Shown piece by piece: positions 50,846 through 61,565 of a stretch of 64,000 nt of DNA. The translations under genes and the position numbers were made by a program. Source of the DNA: Streptomyces roseochromogenus subsp. oscitans DS 12.976 (GTDB taxonomy: Bacteria > Actinomycetota > Actinomycetes > Streptomycetales > Streptomycetaceae); NCBI RefSeq assembly GCF_000497445.1, contig NZ_CM002285.1, positions 1,612,795 through 1,676,794 of the forward strand, in the 5' to 3' direction. Under the pieces are notes generated by a model. The model was given only the letters and a program-made list of their open reading frames with translations, searched no databases and was not told the DNA's origin. The stretch's first letter is position 1. Each line of letters begins with the position of its first letter.

Positions 50846-51967
50846 TCAGCTCCGCTCGTACTCCGCCGCCAAGTCGTCGGCGAGTGCGGCGATGCGGGCC
50901 CGGCCCTCCACCTGGGCCACCCAGTTGTGCGGCAGGCCGGTGTCGCCGTGCAGCGTGCCCAGCAGGTTGCCGCAGACGGAGCCGGTGGAGTCGCTGTCGC
51001 CCGAGTGGTTGACGGCCAGCAGCAGCGCCTGCTCGGGGCGGGGCTCGGCGAGGGCGCAGTAGACGCCGATCGCGAGGGCCTCCTCGGCGACCCAGCCCGC
51101 GCCGAGGGACTCCACCTTCTCGGCCGTCGGTGCCCCGCCCTCGGCGAGGTCCAGGGCGGCGCGCAGGGCGGCCGTGGTCTCCATGTGGCCGCGGTGCCGA
51201 TCCAGCAGCCGCAGCGTGCGCAGCACCGCGCCCTCCAGGGAGTCCCCGGCGACGAGGTGGGCGACGATCGCGGCGAACGCTCCCGCCGCGTAGTAGCCGG
51301 TGGGGTGACCGTGGGTGATCTGGGCGCCGCGCGCCGCCATGGCGAAGGCCCCCTCGGCGGTGTTGACCAGGCCGAAGGGGGCCGAGCGCATGACCGTGCC
51401 GCAGCCCTTGGAGTCGGGGTTGACCTCGCCGGGCGTGCCGTCGAGCGGAAGTGCGGGGTCGGGCGCGTACATCTGGGCGACGCCGGACAGGCACGCATTG
51501 CCGGGGGCGCGGCGGGAGTACAGCCAGGCCTCGGTGACCAGGCCGCCGGCCGGTGCCCCGGCCGGTGTGCCGGGCTGGGCCTGGGTGACCGGGCCGGGCT
51601 TGGACTGGGTTTCCAGCCAGCGCTCGTAGGCCTGGCGCAGCAGCTGGGGCCAGGCGCCGCCGATGCCCTTCACGCGCTCCCGTGCGTGCGCCTGGATCAG
51701 GGCCTCGACGGTGAACAGGGTCATCTGGGTGTCGTCGCTGATCAGCCCGACCGCTCCGTGCGCGCCGGGCACGAGACCGGTGGCGCCGCGTGCACCGTAC
51801 GTGGCGCGGATCCGGTCCAGGGAGGAGAACTCCACGGGGTAGCCGAGGGCGTCACCGAGCGCACCGCCGAGCAGACAGCCGCGGACCCTGGCCCGGTACA
51901 CGGCCGCGGCCTGCAGGGACATCTGGCGGGATGACGCCGGCCATGGCTGCGCGGGCGGCTCGTGCAT
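50846..51967 (-). CDS. ADP-ribosylglycohydrolase (DraG-like) family protein
   Basis: 373 residues. Metal-binding motifs of the fold are present: GCLLGGALGDALGYPVEF, ISDDTQMTLFTVEALI and HSGDSDSTGSVCGNLLGTLH. ATG 51967 has GGAGA 5 bases upstream. It may remove ADP-ribose from proteins or small molecules, with two Mg ions. It is divergent from an XRE regulator with only 36 bases between starts, so the promoters must overlap and the regulator may control this gene directly. Confidence 0.92.
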   Translation of the reverse strand: MHEPPAQPWPASSRQMSLQAAAVYRARVRGCLLGGALGDALGYPVEFSSLDRIRATYGARGATGLVPGAHGAVGLISDDTQMTLFTVEALIQAHARERVKGIGGAWPQLLRQAYERWLETQSKPGPVTQAQPGTPAGAPAGGLVTEAWLYSRRAPGNACLSGVAQMYAPDPALPLDGTPGEVNPDSKGCGTVMRSAPFGLVNTAEGAFAMAARGAQITHGHPTGYYAAGAFAAIVAHLVAGDSLEGAVLRTLRLLDRHRGHMETTAALRAALDLAEGGAPTAEKVESLGAGWVAEEALAIGVYCALAEPRPEQALLLAVNHSGDSDSTGSVCGNLLGTLHGDTGLPHNWVAQVEGRARIAALADDLAAEYERS

Positions 51968-52003
51968 GGGATTCTCCGCAACTCCTGGACTACGGTCGGA
52001 TGT

Positions 52004-52837
52004 ATGACCATTGTCGCCTCTGGCCCCTCCGCGTCCGCCACCGCCCCCGCCGACGGCAAGGGCGTAGGCCCGCTGCTGCGCGCCTGGCGGGAGCGGCGCC
52101 GGGTCTCCCAGCTGGAGCTGGCGCTGCGCGCCGACTCCTCGGCCCGGCACATCAGCTTCGTCGAGACCGGCCGGTCCCGGCCGAGCGAGGAGATGGTGCT
52201 GCGGCTCGCCGAGCATCTGGACGTGCCGGTGCGCGAGCGCAACTCCCTGCTGCTGGCGGCCGGTTACGCCCCGCACTACCCGGAGACCCCGCTGGACGAC
52301 CCGGCGCTGGACGCGCTGCGCGACGGCATGGAGCGCCTCATCCAGGGCTACGAGCCCTACCCGGCGCTGGTGGTCGACGCGGGCTACACGGTCGTCGCCG
52401 CGAACCGGGGCATCACGCTGCTGCTGGAGGGCGTGCCGGAGAAGCTGATGTCGCCGGCGCCGAACGCGATGCGGCTGACCCTGCACCCGGAGGGGATGGC
52501 GCCGCGCATCCGCAACCTGCGCGAGTGGCGCGGGCATCTGCTGGCGCAGATGGAGCGGCAGATCGCCCTGCGGCGCTCGGACCAGCTGCGCGCCCTGTAC
52601 GAGGAGGTGGCCGCCTATCCGGTGCCCGAGGACGCGCCGGACGACGAACCGGCCGAGTCCGTCGCGTACTTCGCGCTGCCGCTGCGCATCGAGCACGACG
52701 GCCGGGTCCTGTCGTTCGTGTCGTCGATCTCCACGTTCAACACGCCGATGGACGTCACCGTCGCCGAGCTCGCCATCGAGACGTTCCTGCCGGCCGACCC
52801 GGCGACCGCCAAGTACCTGCACAGCTTGGCCGGTTGA
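52004..52837 (+). CDS. XRE-family regulator with MmyB-like ligand-binding domain
   Basis: 277 residues. The N-terminal Cro/C1 helix-turn-helix is LLRAWRERRRVSQLELALRA then SARHISFVETGRSRPSEEM; the C-terminal domain (PALVVDAGYTVVAANRGITL, RSDQLRALYEEVAAYP) is the PAS-like MmyB/MLTR domain that binds fatty acyl-type ligands in relatives. No ribosome site precedes ATG 52004, but TACGGT lies 7 bases upstream, so a leaderless message is plausible. Likely regulator of the divergent ADP-ribosylglycohydrolase or of short-chain reductases. Confidence 0.9.
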   Translation: MTIVASGPSASATAPADGKGVGPLLRAWRERRRVSQLELALRADSSARHISFVETGRSRPSEEMVLRLAEHLDVPVRERNSLLLAAGYAPHYPETPLDDPALDALRDGMERLIQGYEPYPALVVDAGYTVVAANRGITLLLEGVPEKLMSPAPNAMRLTLHPEGMAPRIRNLREWRGHLLAQMERQIALRRSDQLRALYEEVAAYPVPEDAPDDEPAESVAYFALPLRIEHDGRVLSFVSSISTFNTPMDVTVAELAIETFLPADPATAKYLHSLAG

Positions 52838-52934
52838 CCGCGCCTCCGCGTCCCCTGCCCCCTCGGAACCGTGTGCGAAAGGGGATCACGTGGCACACTG
52901 CCGGGGTGTCTCGGCGCACAGGGGAGGGCGTGGC

Positions 52935-53798
52935 GTGAGTGAGCGGCGGGCTGCGCCCACTGTGGGCCAGGTGGTGCTCGGCAAACGGCTGCAGGAGCTG
53001 CGCGAGGCGTCGGGCCTCAGCCGGGAGGAGGCCGCCCGGGTCCTCAGGGTGGCGTCGGCGACCGTGCGGCGGATGGAGATGGCCGAGGTCGCGCTGAAGA
53101 TCCCCTACGTGCAGGTGCTGCTGGACACCTACGGGGTGGCCGAGGAGGAGGCGGCCGCGTTCGTGCGGCTGGCCGAGGAAGCGAACCAGCCGGGCTGGTG
53201 GCAGCGGTTCCACGACGTGCTCCCGGACTGGTTCAGCCTGTACGTCAGCCTGGAGGGCGCCGCCCGGATCATCCGCTCCTACGAGCCGCACTTCATACCC
53301 GGTCTGCTGCAGACCGAGGACTACGCGCGGGCGGTGCTGGAGGCCGGGACGATCGGGCAGACCTCGCCCGGGACCGTGGAACGGCATGTGTCGCTGCGTA
53401 TGGAGCGCCAGCGGCTGCTGGACCGGGACGACCCGCCCCACCTGTGGGTGATCATGGACGAGACGGTGCTCCGGCGCCCGGTGAGCACACGGCCCGAAGT
53501 GCAGCGGGACCAGCTGGACAAGCTGCTGGAGTACGCCGAGCGGGACCGGGTCACGCTGCAGGTCGCCGAGTTCGCGGCGGGCCCGCATCCGGGGACGTAC
53601 GCGCCGTTCACGCTGTTCCGGTTCGCCGAGCCGGAGCTGCCGGACATGGTGTTCACCGAGTATCTGACCGGCGCGCTGTATCTGGACTCCCGTCGTGAGG
53701 TCGCCGCGCACCTGGAGGTGCTGGACCATATGACGGCGCGGGCCGCGTCGACGCAGCGCACGCGGACGCTGCTGCGGGAGTTCCGCAAGGCCTTGTGA
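52935..53798 (+). CDS. XRE-family regulator, Scr1/DUF5753 type
   Basis: 287 residues. GKRLQELREASGLSREEAAR then VLRVASATVRRMEMAEVALK is the helix-turn-helix; the rest is the DUF5753 domain (WFSLYVSLEGAARIIRSYEP, PGLLQTEDYARAVLEAG). GGGGAGGG lies 6 bases before GTG 52935. Such proteins are abundant in Streptomyces and usually have a small DUF397 gene beside them; none is visible here, so this one is orphaned. Target unknown. Confidence 0.92.
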   Translation: MSERRAAPTVGQVVLGKRLQELREASGLSREEAARVLRVASATVRRMEMAEVALKIPYVQVLLDTYGVAEEEAAAFVRLAEEANQPGWWQRFHDVLPDWFSLYVSLEGAARIIRSYEPHFIPGLLQTEDYARAVLEAGTIGQTSPGTVERHVSLRMERQRLLDRDDPPHLWVIMDETVLRRPVSTRPEVQRDQLDKLLEYAERDRVTLQVAEFAAGPHPGTYAPFTLFRFAEPELPDMVFTEYLTGALYLDSRREVAAHLEVLDHMTARAASTQRTRTLLREFRKAL

Positions 53799-54047
53799 CA
53801 TTCCGTCCGGATCACTTCGCCTGGCCCGTCGCGCTGTCCGGACGATCTGGGACGCCGGGTGCGGCGCCCGCGCGGGGCCCCCGCTCCACCGGAGTGACGG
53901 TTCGGGGCCTCCCCGTCGCCTTTGGCCGCAGCCACTTGGCCGGCTGAGGACGTGTGGTGGCCCGGATGACCCGTACGGGTCTGTGCAACAGGTGGGCTTC
54001 CTCGCTCACCCCTAGGTTTGACCACGGGGTGAGCCGAGGGAGCACAG

Positions 54048-54898
54048 GTGACCGACACGCAGACACCGCCCAGGGAACCCGGCGCTGCCCTGCCGGCCGC
54101 CGGCCGCTCCCGCCGCTGGAAGGTGTATGTCAAGGACGGCATCATCACCTGGGAGACCCAGGAGACGGACTACACCTCGGTGGGCCCGGACCGCCCCGAG
54201 TACGAGCCGCAGGGCTGCCCGCGCGGTGCCGCGTTCTCCCGGTACACCTGCTCCCCCACCCGGGTGCGCTACCCGCAGGTGCGTGGCAAGGGCGGCCTGG
54301 TGCGGGCGAGTTGGGCCGAGGCGGTGGAGATCGTCGCCGCCGCACAGGTGCACACCATCGGGACCCACGGCCCGGACCGCGTCGCCGGCTTCTCGCCGAT
54401 CCCGGCGATGCCGATCGCGCCGCACGCGGCCGGCGCCCGCTACCACTCGCTGACCGGCGCGCCGATGCTGTCGTTCTACGACTGGTACGCCGGCCTTCCG
54501 GTGGCCTCCCCGCAGGTCTTCGGCGACCAGCCCGGCGTACCGGAGCCGGGCGACTGGTGGGACGCCGCGTATCCGATGATGTGGGACTCGAACGTGCCGG
54601 TGACCCGCACCCCGGACGCGCACCGGATGGCGGAGGCCCGCTATCGGGGGCAGAAGGTCGTGCCGGTACGCCATCTCGACCGCTGCCGTCGGCGACGCCC
54701 GGCGCCTGGAGGAGACAGCCGTTTCCGGGCTCCCCGCGGGCTGCGGCCTCGACTACGACGGGGGGCCCGGCATGGGCGGCGACGGCCCGTTCGGCCGGAC
54801 TCCGGGCGCCGGAGCCTGCCGCTGGTGTCCGTGGAGACCCTCCACAGCCTGAGCAGACGGCAGACCTCCGACGACCCGGCCGACGCCAAGGAGGTCTG
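54048..54898 (+). pseudogene. narG/narH scar: nitrate reductase genes with internal deletions
   Basis: GTG 54048 with GAGGGAG opens a frame that matches NarG in blocks: WKVYVKDGIITWETQETDYT, SVGPDRPEYEPQGCPRGAAF, RGKGGLVRASWAEAVEIVAA and FYDWYAGLPVASPQVFGDQP. The 4Fe-4S motif region (HxxxC...C) and the segment after SPTRVRYP are missing, and homology stops after RGQKVV. Then, in another frame, pieces such as ARRLEETA and CGLDYDGGPGMGGDGPFG look like the NarH C-terminus. More than 1,000 NarG residues are lost, so no catalysis is possible. Confidence 0.8.
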
Positions 54899-55393
54899 AT
54901 GCCCTCGGACGCGGTGCTGTACCAGGCGGCGGCGCTCTGCCTGACCTACCCGGACGCCGACTTGATCGCCCGGCTGCCCCTGTTGCGCGAAGCCGCCCCG
55001 CAGCTGCGGACGTTCACCGACCACGCCGCGATCACACCGCCACGGGAGCTGGCCGCGCACTATGCGGAGGTCTTCGACTTCAAGAACCGGCACAGCCTGT
55101 ACCTGAGCTGGTGGCACGACGGCGACACCCGCCGGCGCGGCATGTCCCTGGTCCGCTTCAAGGACGTCTACCGCGCGCACGGCCTGGAGTTCAGCGTCGA
55201 AGAGCTGCCGGACTTCCTGCCGGCGGTGCTGGAGTTCACCGCGCGGACCGGCGACACCAGCCTGCTGACCGAATACCGCGACGGGCTGGAGCGGCTGCGT
55301 ATCCGGCTGACCGACTACGGGACACCGTATGCAGCCGTCCTGGACGCGGTATGCGCCACACTGCCGACCGCGCACACCGGGGTGCGCCCATGA
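54899..55393 (+). CDS. narJ: NarJ nitrate reductase assembly chaperone
   Basis: 164 residues, intact. VLYQAAALCLTYPDADLIAR, ELAAHYAEVFDFKNRHSLYL then SWWHDGDTRRRG, and EELPDFLPAVLEFTA are the NarJ hallmarks. It inserts the molybdenum cofactor into NarG in functional systems. GGAGG lies 5 bases before ATG 54899, and the ATG shares a base with the preceding stop. With narG and narH destroyed here, it may be a relic or assist a reductase encoded elsewhere. Confidence 0.92.
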   Translation: MPSDAVLYQAAALCLTYPDADLIARLPLLREAAPQLRTFTDHAAITPPRELAAHYAEVFDFKNRHSLYLSWWHDGDTRRRGMSLVRFKDVYRAHGLEFSVEELPDFLPAVLEFTARTGDTSLLTEYRDGLERLRIRLTDYGTPYAAVLDAVCATLPTAHTGVRP

Positions 55394-55446
55394 CGACCCT
55401 CGTGCCGGCCGGGCATGGCCGCCAGGCTCTCTTCCGCGGGCGGTGA
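55390..55446 (+). pseudogene. narI stub (18 codons)
   Basis: An ATG overlapping the narJ stop (ATGA), the usual narJ-narI junction, opens a frame that ends after 18 codons (MTTLVPAGHGRQALFRGR). No membrane helices of NarI follow; the next gene is convergent dnaK. Read as the start of narI joined to its very end or to foreign sequence. Confidence 0.5.
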
Positions 55447-55461
55447 CGGCTACAACTGCGG

Positions 55462-57330
<1,869 letters not shown>

Positions 57331-57458
57331 GGTTCGTCCCCTTCCGCCAGGGCGTCACTATCAGCAGAAGACGTGCGTACGGCGCTGTCAATGCCCCAGC
57401 GGCCGGGAACGGCGATGCCGCGCCCCCTGACCTGGGACGCGGCATCGGCGTACGAGCG

Positions 57459-57884
57459 TCAGGCCAGCTCGGCCGACAGGGTGATCGTCGTACCGGCCAG
57501 GGCCTGGCTGACCGGGCAGTTCTTCTTGGCGTCCTCGGCGGCCGAGGCGAAGCCCTCGGCGTCCAGGCCGGGCACCTCGCCGCGCACGGTGAGGTGGATG
57601 CCGGTGATGCCCTCGCCGGGCTGGAAGGTGACGTCGGCCTTGGTCTCGAGCCGGGTGGGCGGGGTGCCGGCGCCGGCCAGGGCGTGCGAGAGGGCCATGG
57701 AGAAGCAGCTGGAGTGGGCGCCGGCGATCAGCTCCTCGGGGCTGGTCCTGCCGTTCGCGTCCTGGGAGCGCGAGGCCCACGTGACCGGCTGCTGGGCGAT
57801 GCCGGAGGAGTCGAAGGTGACGACGCCGTTGCCCTCGAGCAGGTTGCCTTCCCAGACGGTGTGTGCGGTGCGCGTGGTGGCCAC
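57459..57884 (-). CDS. OsmC-family peroxiredoxin
   Basis: 141 residues. The two redox cysteines are Cys60 in AGAHSSCFSMAL and Cys123 in AKKNCPVSQAL, in standard OsmC positions. It reduces organic hydroperoxides, usually with lipoylated or thiol partners. It lies upstream of dnaK on the same strand, and the pair may form a stress unit. Confidence 0.93.
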   Translation of the reverse strand: MATTRTAHTVWEGNLLEGNGVVTFDSSGIAQQPVTWASRSQDANGRTSPEELIAGAHSSCFSMALSHALAGAGTPPTRLETKADVTFQPGEGITGIHLTVRGEVPGLDAEGFASAAEDAKKNCPVSQALAGTTITLSAELA

Positions 57885-57950
57885 GATGGTTCCTTTCGCA
57901 TGGGATCCCGTTACGGGGTCTTCCGTGTCCCTATCCGATCACATCCGGGC

Positions 57951-58742
57951 TCATCGCACCCTGAAGACCGGCCCACGCGGAGTGAACGGGAGGTGACGTC
58001 CCTGCGGGATCAGATAGGCGTGCTCGCGGCGCACCCGCAGCACGTCGCACCAGCCGTCGGTGATCACCAGCACCGGTGCGGCGGGCGGGAAGTCCTCGGC
58101 CCGGTGCAGCAGGTCGATGCCGGGCTGCAGGACGGTGCCGCCGCGCCCGTGCACCCGTACCCGGCCGGCGATCTCGGTGACCGGGAGATAGCCGGCGTCG
58201 TGCGGGGCGGCGTCGCAGAAGACCACACGGGCGGCCGGTACGTCCCGGGCCTCGGCGTAGGAGGCGATCGCGCCGAGGGCCTTGCCGAGGAGGGTGCGGT
58301 CCATCGAGCCGGAGGTGTCCAGGACCACCCCGAAGGTGCAGCTGGCCACCTCCTCAGGCGGGAAGTAGTGGCCCGCGCGCGGGATGTCGGGGGTGGAGGC
58401 CTGGCGGCGGGCGGGGCGGGCGTACGACCGTACGGGCTCCGGGCGGGGCACGAACTCGTCGAACCAGCGGGCGAGTCGGGCGTCCCAGGGCAGCGGCGGA
58501 TGGCTGAGCGCGCGGATCTCCTCGACGAGGCCGCCGGGCAGGAAGCCGCGCTCCTGCGCCCGGTGCAGGTCCAGGCCGCGGCTGAGTGGCCTCCGGGGGC
58601 AGAACACCGAGCGCCCGTCGCGGATCTGCGGAACGCCGATCAGGTCCTCCGGCGCGAGCTGCGTACCGAGCAGGCTCACACATTCCAGTCCGAGCGAGTC
58701 GGCGAACTCCCGCACCAGGGACGACTTTCCGATGCCGGGGGC
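57951..58742 (-). pseudogene. MoxR-type AAA+ start fused to a VWA-domain end by deletion
   Basis: The frame begins inside an AAA+ P-loop (APGIGKSSLVREFADSLGLE), continues to LAPEDLIGVPQIRDGRSVFC, then switches near residue 45 to a von Willebrand A protein: PPLPWDARLARWFDEFVPRP and the MIDAS motif in VVLDTSGSMDRT, ending FTPRGPVFRVR. In related genomes these are two separate adjacent genes, an ATPase and its VWA partner. No start codon with a ribosome site exists before the P-loop, so both the 5' end and the middle are lost. Confidence 0.7.
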
Positions 58743-58784
58743 TCGATCAGTGTGAATGTCCGGCGCGGTGGGCGCAGCCGATTT

Positions 58785-58828
58785 TCAGGCGGCCCGCTCT
58801 TCCTCTCTCAGGCGGCCCGCTCCTCCTC
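58785..58828. repeat. 21-bp tandem repeat duplicating a gene end
   Basis: TCAGGCGGCCCGCTCTTCCTC (58785-58805) and its near copy at 58808-58828 (one base different). The right copy is the stop and last codons of the membrane phosphatase gene; the left copy repeats them downstream. Confidence 0.88.
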
Positions 58829-60904
58829 GGCCGCGTCGGTGAGCGGGACCTGGGGTCCGTTCAGCTCGCGCAGCCAGCGACGCAGCACGCGGTGGACATG
58901 CTCGGCGCCGGTCAGTTCCGCCCCGCCGTCGACAGGTGCGGACAGCTCCAGCGGCGAGAGCAGGAACGGGTGGGACTGGGCGCCGCCGAGACCGCCGTGG
59001 GAGCCGATCTGCTCCTCGAAGGCGAGGACCTCGCCGTCGGCCGGGTCGTGCGCCGAGTTCACCATGATGTCGGCGGTGTGCGGGAAGGCGTGGGTGCGGC
59101 GGACCGCGTCGGCGGCACCGGCGCCGAACCGGGCCAGCGGGCCCGGCTCGGAGTCGAGCCGGGCGAGCGGGATCTCGGCGCCGTGGGCGCCCATTACCAC
59201 GCCGCCGTGCTCTGTGCTGCGCACCAGCAGGAAGCCGATACCGGGGTGGTTGGCGAGGGTGGTGAGCAGGGCGGGGTGGCGGGCGTCGATCTCCTCCTTG
59301 GTCATGCGGTGGGGCACGTCCGGGAAGGAGACCAGGCCGAGGTTGCCGGAGGCGAGCACGATCGGCTCGGAGTCACGGTCGGGGCGGCGCCGCTCGCCCT
59401 TCTCCTCCACGGGCCGGCGCAGCGCGGCCCGGACGGCAGCGCGGGCCTCGGCGCCGCTGCGCGTGCCCTCGGCCCGGCGCGGGACGGGTAGCCCGCAGCC
59501 GGCCCGGACGAGGTCGCCGAGGGTGAGGCCGTAGCGCGCGTGGAAGGTCTCGCCGGGGCTCTGTCCATGGTCGGAGAGGACCACGACGCGATACGGGCGG
59601 GGGGCGTGTTCGGCGACCCGCTGGAGGAGGGCTAGGCACCGGTCGAGGCGCCGCAGGACCTTCTCGGCGTCCCGGCTGCACGGGCCGGAGTGGTGGGCGA
59701 CCTCGTCGTAGGCGACGAGGTCGGCGTAGACGGCGGTGCGTCCGGCGAGCATGTCGCCCATCACCGCGGCGACGACGACGTCCCGTTCGACGACTGTGGC
59801 GAAGGCGCGGACGAGCGGATACAGGCCCCCGCGGCTCACCCTCGGGCGTTGCTTGCGCAGCCGGGCCCGGGTGGACTCGCCGATCTCACGGACCACTTCG
59901 GCGACGAAGGACAGGGCGGTGCGGACGGCGTTGGCGGGGTCGGAGAAGTAGGCGAAGTACCCGGCGCGGGAACGGTTCTCGCGGCTGCGGCGGCGGGCCG
60001 CGATGGACAGCACGAGGGCCTGTTCACCGGCGCCGCCGCTGAACAGGTTGCCCCGGCTGGCGCCGTCCACGGCGAGCAGACCACCGTCGCCTGTGTGCGA
60101 AATGGCGCGCCGCTGCAGTTCGGCGGCGCTCGTCGGCCGATTGCACACCATCACCTCCCCGCGGTCCTTCTCGTACCAGCGGAAGGCCGGCACGTCGAAG
60201 GTGCTGCCGTGCAGGATCCCGAGCTGGCTGGCGCCGGTCTGGCTGGACCAGTCGGTGCGCCAGGGGGTGAGGCAGTGGGTGGGCGGTGTGCGGTGGCCGG
60301 CCGACCGTATGCCATCCGCGCCCAGCCAGTGCGCGACCGTCGGCATCAGCCCCTTGCGGACCGCGTCCGTGAGGACGTCGTGACCCACGCCGTCGAGCTG
60401 GACGAAGACCAGTCCGGGAGTGGCGGGGCACGGCGGGTCGGATCTGCGGCGGCGGGCGGCGAGGCGGTGCAGCCGGCGCCGGTAGGTCTCGTCGTCGCGT
60501 ACGGCGAGGGCCGCGCCGGTGGCCGAGGCGACGGCCGACATCACCGCGGCCACGATGACAGCGGTCTCGGGGGCGGCCGCGCCCCGGCCGGAGGGGTTGA
60601 TGCGCAGGGCGAGCAGCAGCAGGGAGCCGTTGAGGAAGAAGACCAGCAGGCCGAGCACGAGGGCGGGGACGAGCAGCAGGAGCCGGACCAGGAGCGGCCA
60701 GACCACGGCCGACAGCACACCGAAGGCGCCGGCGCCGCAGGCGGCGGTGATGGCGATGCGGGTGGCGCTGTCGCCGTCGGCGGACTGGAGCTGGAAGTCG
60801 GGCAGGAGCACGGCGAGGACCAGCATGGTGAGGGTGGAGACCGCCCATACGGCGATGCTCCGCCCGATCTGACTGACCATCCGCCGCCACCGCACGCCTC
60901 GCAC
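58808..60904 (-). CDS. Membrane protein: phage-holin-like N-terminus with alkaline-phosphatase-superfamily domain
   Basis: Up to 698 residues; GTG 60904 or ATG 60880 could be the start, and no ribosome site decides. Four membrane helices (about 15-115) resemble the mycobacterial holin superfamily IV. The large C-terminal part is an alkaline-phosphatase/phosphodiesterase fold with metal-ligand motifs FVQLDGVGHDVL, ADLVAYDEVAHHSG, VVVLSDHGQSPG and HTADIMVNSAHD. It probably faces outside or the membrane surface and hydrolyses a phosphoester or moves a phospho-group; the substrate is not known. Confidence 0.82.
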   Translation of the reverse strand: MRGVRWRRMVSQIGRSIAVWAVSTLTMLVLAVLLPDFQLQSADGDSATRIAITAACGAGAFGVLSAVVWPLLVRLLLLVPALVLGLLVFFLNGSLLLLALRINPSGRGAAAPETAVIVAAVMSAVASATGAALAVRDDETYRRRLHRLAARRRRSDPPCPATPGLVFVQLDGVGHDVLTDAVRKGLMPTVAHWLGADGIRSAGHRTPPTHCLTPWRTDWSSQTGASQLGILHGSTFDVPAFRWYEKDRGEVMVCNRPTSAAELQRRAISHTGDGGLLAVDGASRGNLFSGGAGEQALVLSIAARRRSRENRSRAGYFAYFSDPANAVRTALSFVAEVVREIGESTRARLRKQRPRVSRGGLYPLVRAFATVVERDVVVAAVMGDMLAGRTAVYADLVAYDEVAHHSGPCSRDAEKVLRRLDRCLALLQRVAEHAPRPYRVVVLSDHGQSPGETFHARYGLTLGDLVRAGCGLPVPRRAEGTRSGAEARAAVRAALRRPVEEKGERRRPDRDSEPIVLASGNLGLVSFPDVPHRMTKEEIDARHPALLTTLANHPGIGFLLVRSTEHGGVVMGAHGAEIPLARLDSEPGPLARFGAGAADAVRRTHAFPHTADIMVNSAHDPADGEVLAFEEQIGSHGGLGGAQSHPFLLSPLELSAPVDGGAELTGAEHVHRVLRRWLRELNGPQVPLTDAAEEERAA

Positions 60905-61048
60905 GCCCCGTACACCTCACGTTCCGGCCCTCCCGCGCCTCGGCAGCAAGGACCCGTCTCGCCTCGTCGGCCCTGCGGGCCGCCCACCACCTTGTCATAC
61001 CGGCTTGTCATACCGGCGAGGTCGGTTCAGGTGGGTTCGGCCGGGATG

Positions 61049-61480
61049 TCAGCGGCCGTCGTAGCCGGCCGTCGGCATGGACAGGCGGCGGTGAACGCGG
61101 GCTTTCATCTGGGCGTCGTACGACGGCTCGGCCCGGCCTACCGTCTCGACGCGTACGCCGCGGCGCGCGCACTCGGCGGTGAACGCCTCCACCGAGGACA
61201 AGGCCCGCCGCAGCACGCGCATGCTGGGGGCGACGAAGACGTCCACGCCGGGCCGGACGCCGTCCCACAGTGCGCAGTGGTCGAAGCGGAGTCCGCCGAC
61301 CAGAAGTTCCCGGGCGATGACGTACCCGCGTTCGGCGGCCCAGCGGGCGCACATGGCGTGCTGGCTGCGGGAGTCCACGAGGAACGGGTCCGCTTCCAGT
61401 TCCTCCAGCGGCGTCAGGCTCGCGATCGCGGTGACCCGCACCGTCGTGGGCGCGTCGGAGGAACCCCGCAGCTGTCCCAT
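61049..61480 (-). CDS. Hypothetical protein with resolvase-like fold
   Basis: 143 residues from ATG 61480, which has GAGGGGGG about 6 bases upstream. RSQHAMCARWAAERGYVIAR, the run GVDVFVAPSMRVLRRALSSV and AFTAECARRGVRVETVG resemble in order the helices of serine-resolvase N-domains, but the catalytic serine and arginines of active recombinases are not apparent. I do not recognise a function. It precedes the metallo-beta-lactamase gene divergently by 85 bases. Confidence 0.6.
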   Translation of the reverse strand: MGQLRGSSDAPTTVRVTAIASLTPLEELEADPFLVDSRSQHAMCARWAAERGYVIARELLVGGLRFDHCALWDGVRPGVDVFVAPSMRVLRRALSSVEAFTAECARRGVRVETVGRAEPSYDAQMKARVHRRLSMPTAGYDGR

Positions 61481-61565
61481 GGCGTCCCCCCTCACCTCCG
61501 GGTTTCGTCGCCGACCCTACTCCTGCCCGTACGCTTCGGGGAGTCGCGTGAAGGAGGCGAAGAGG

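Noticed and set aside
61049-61480. Active serine recombinase
   Set aside because: Only a weak resemblance to the resolvase N-domain; no catalytic serine/arginine set and no DNA-binding C-domain.
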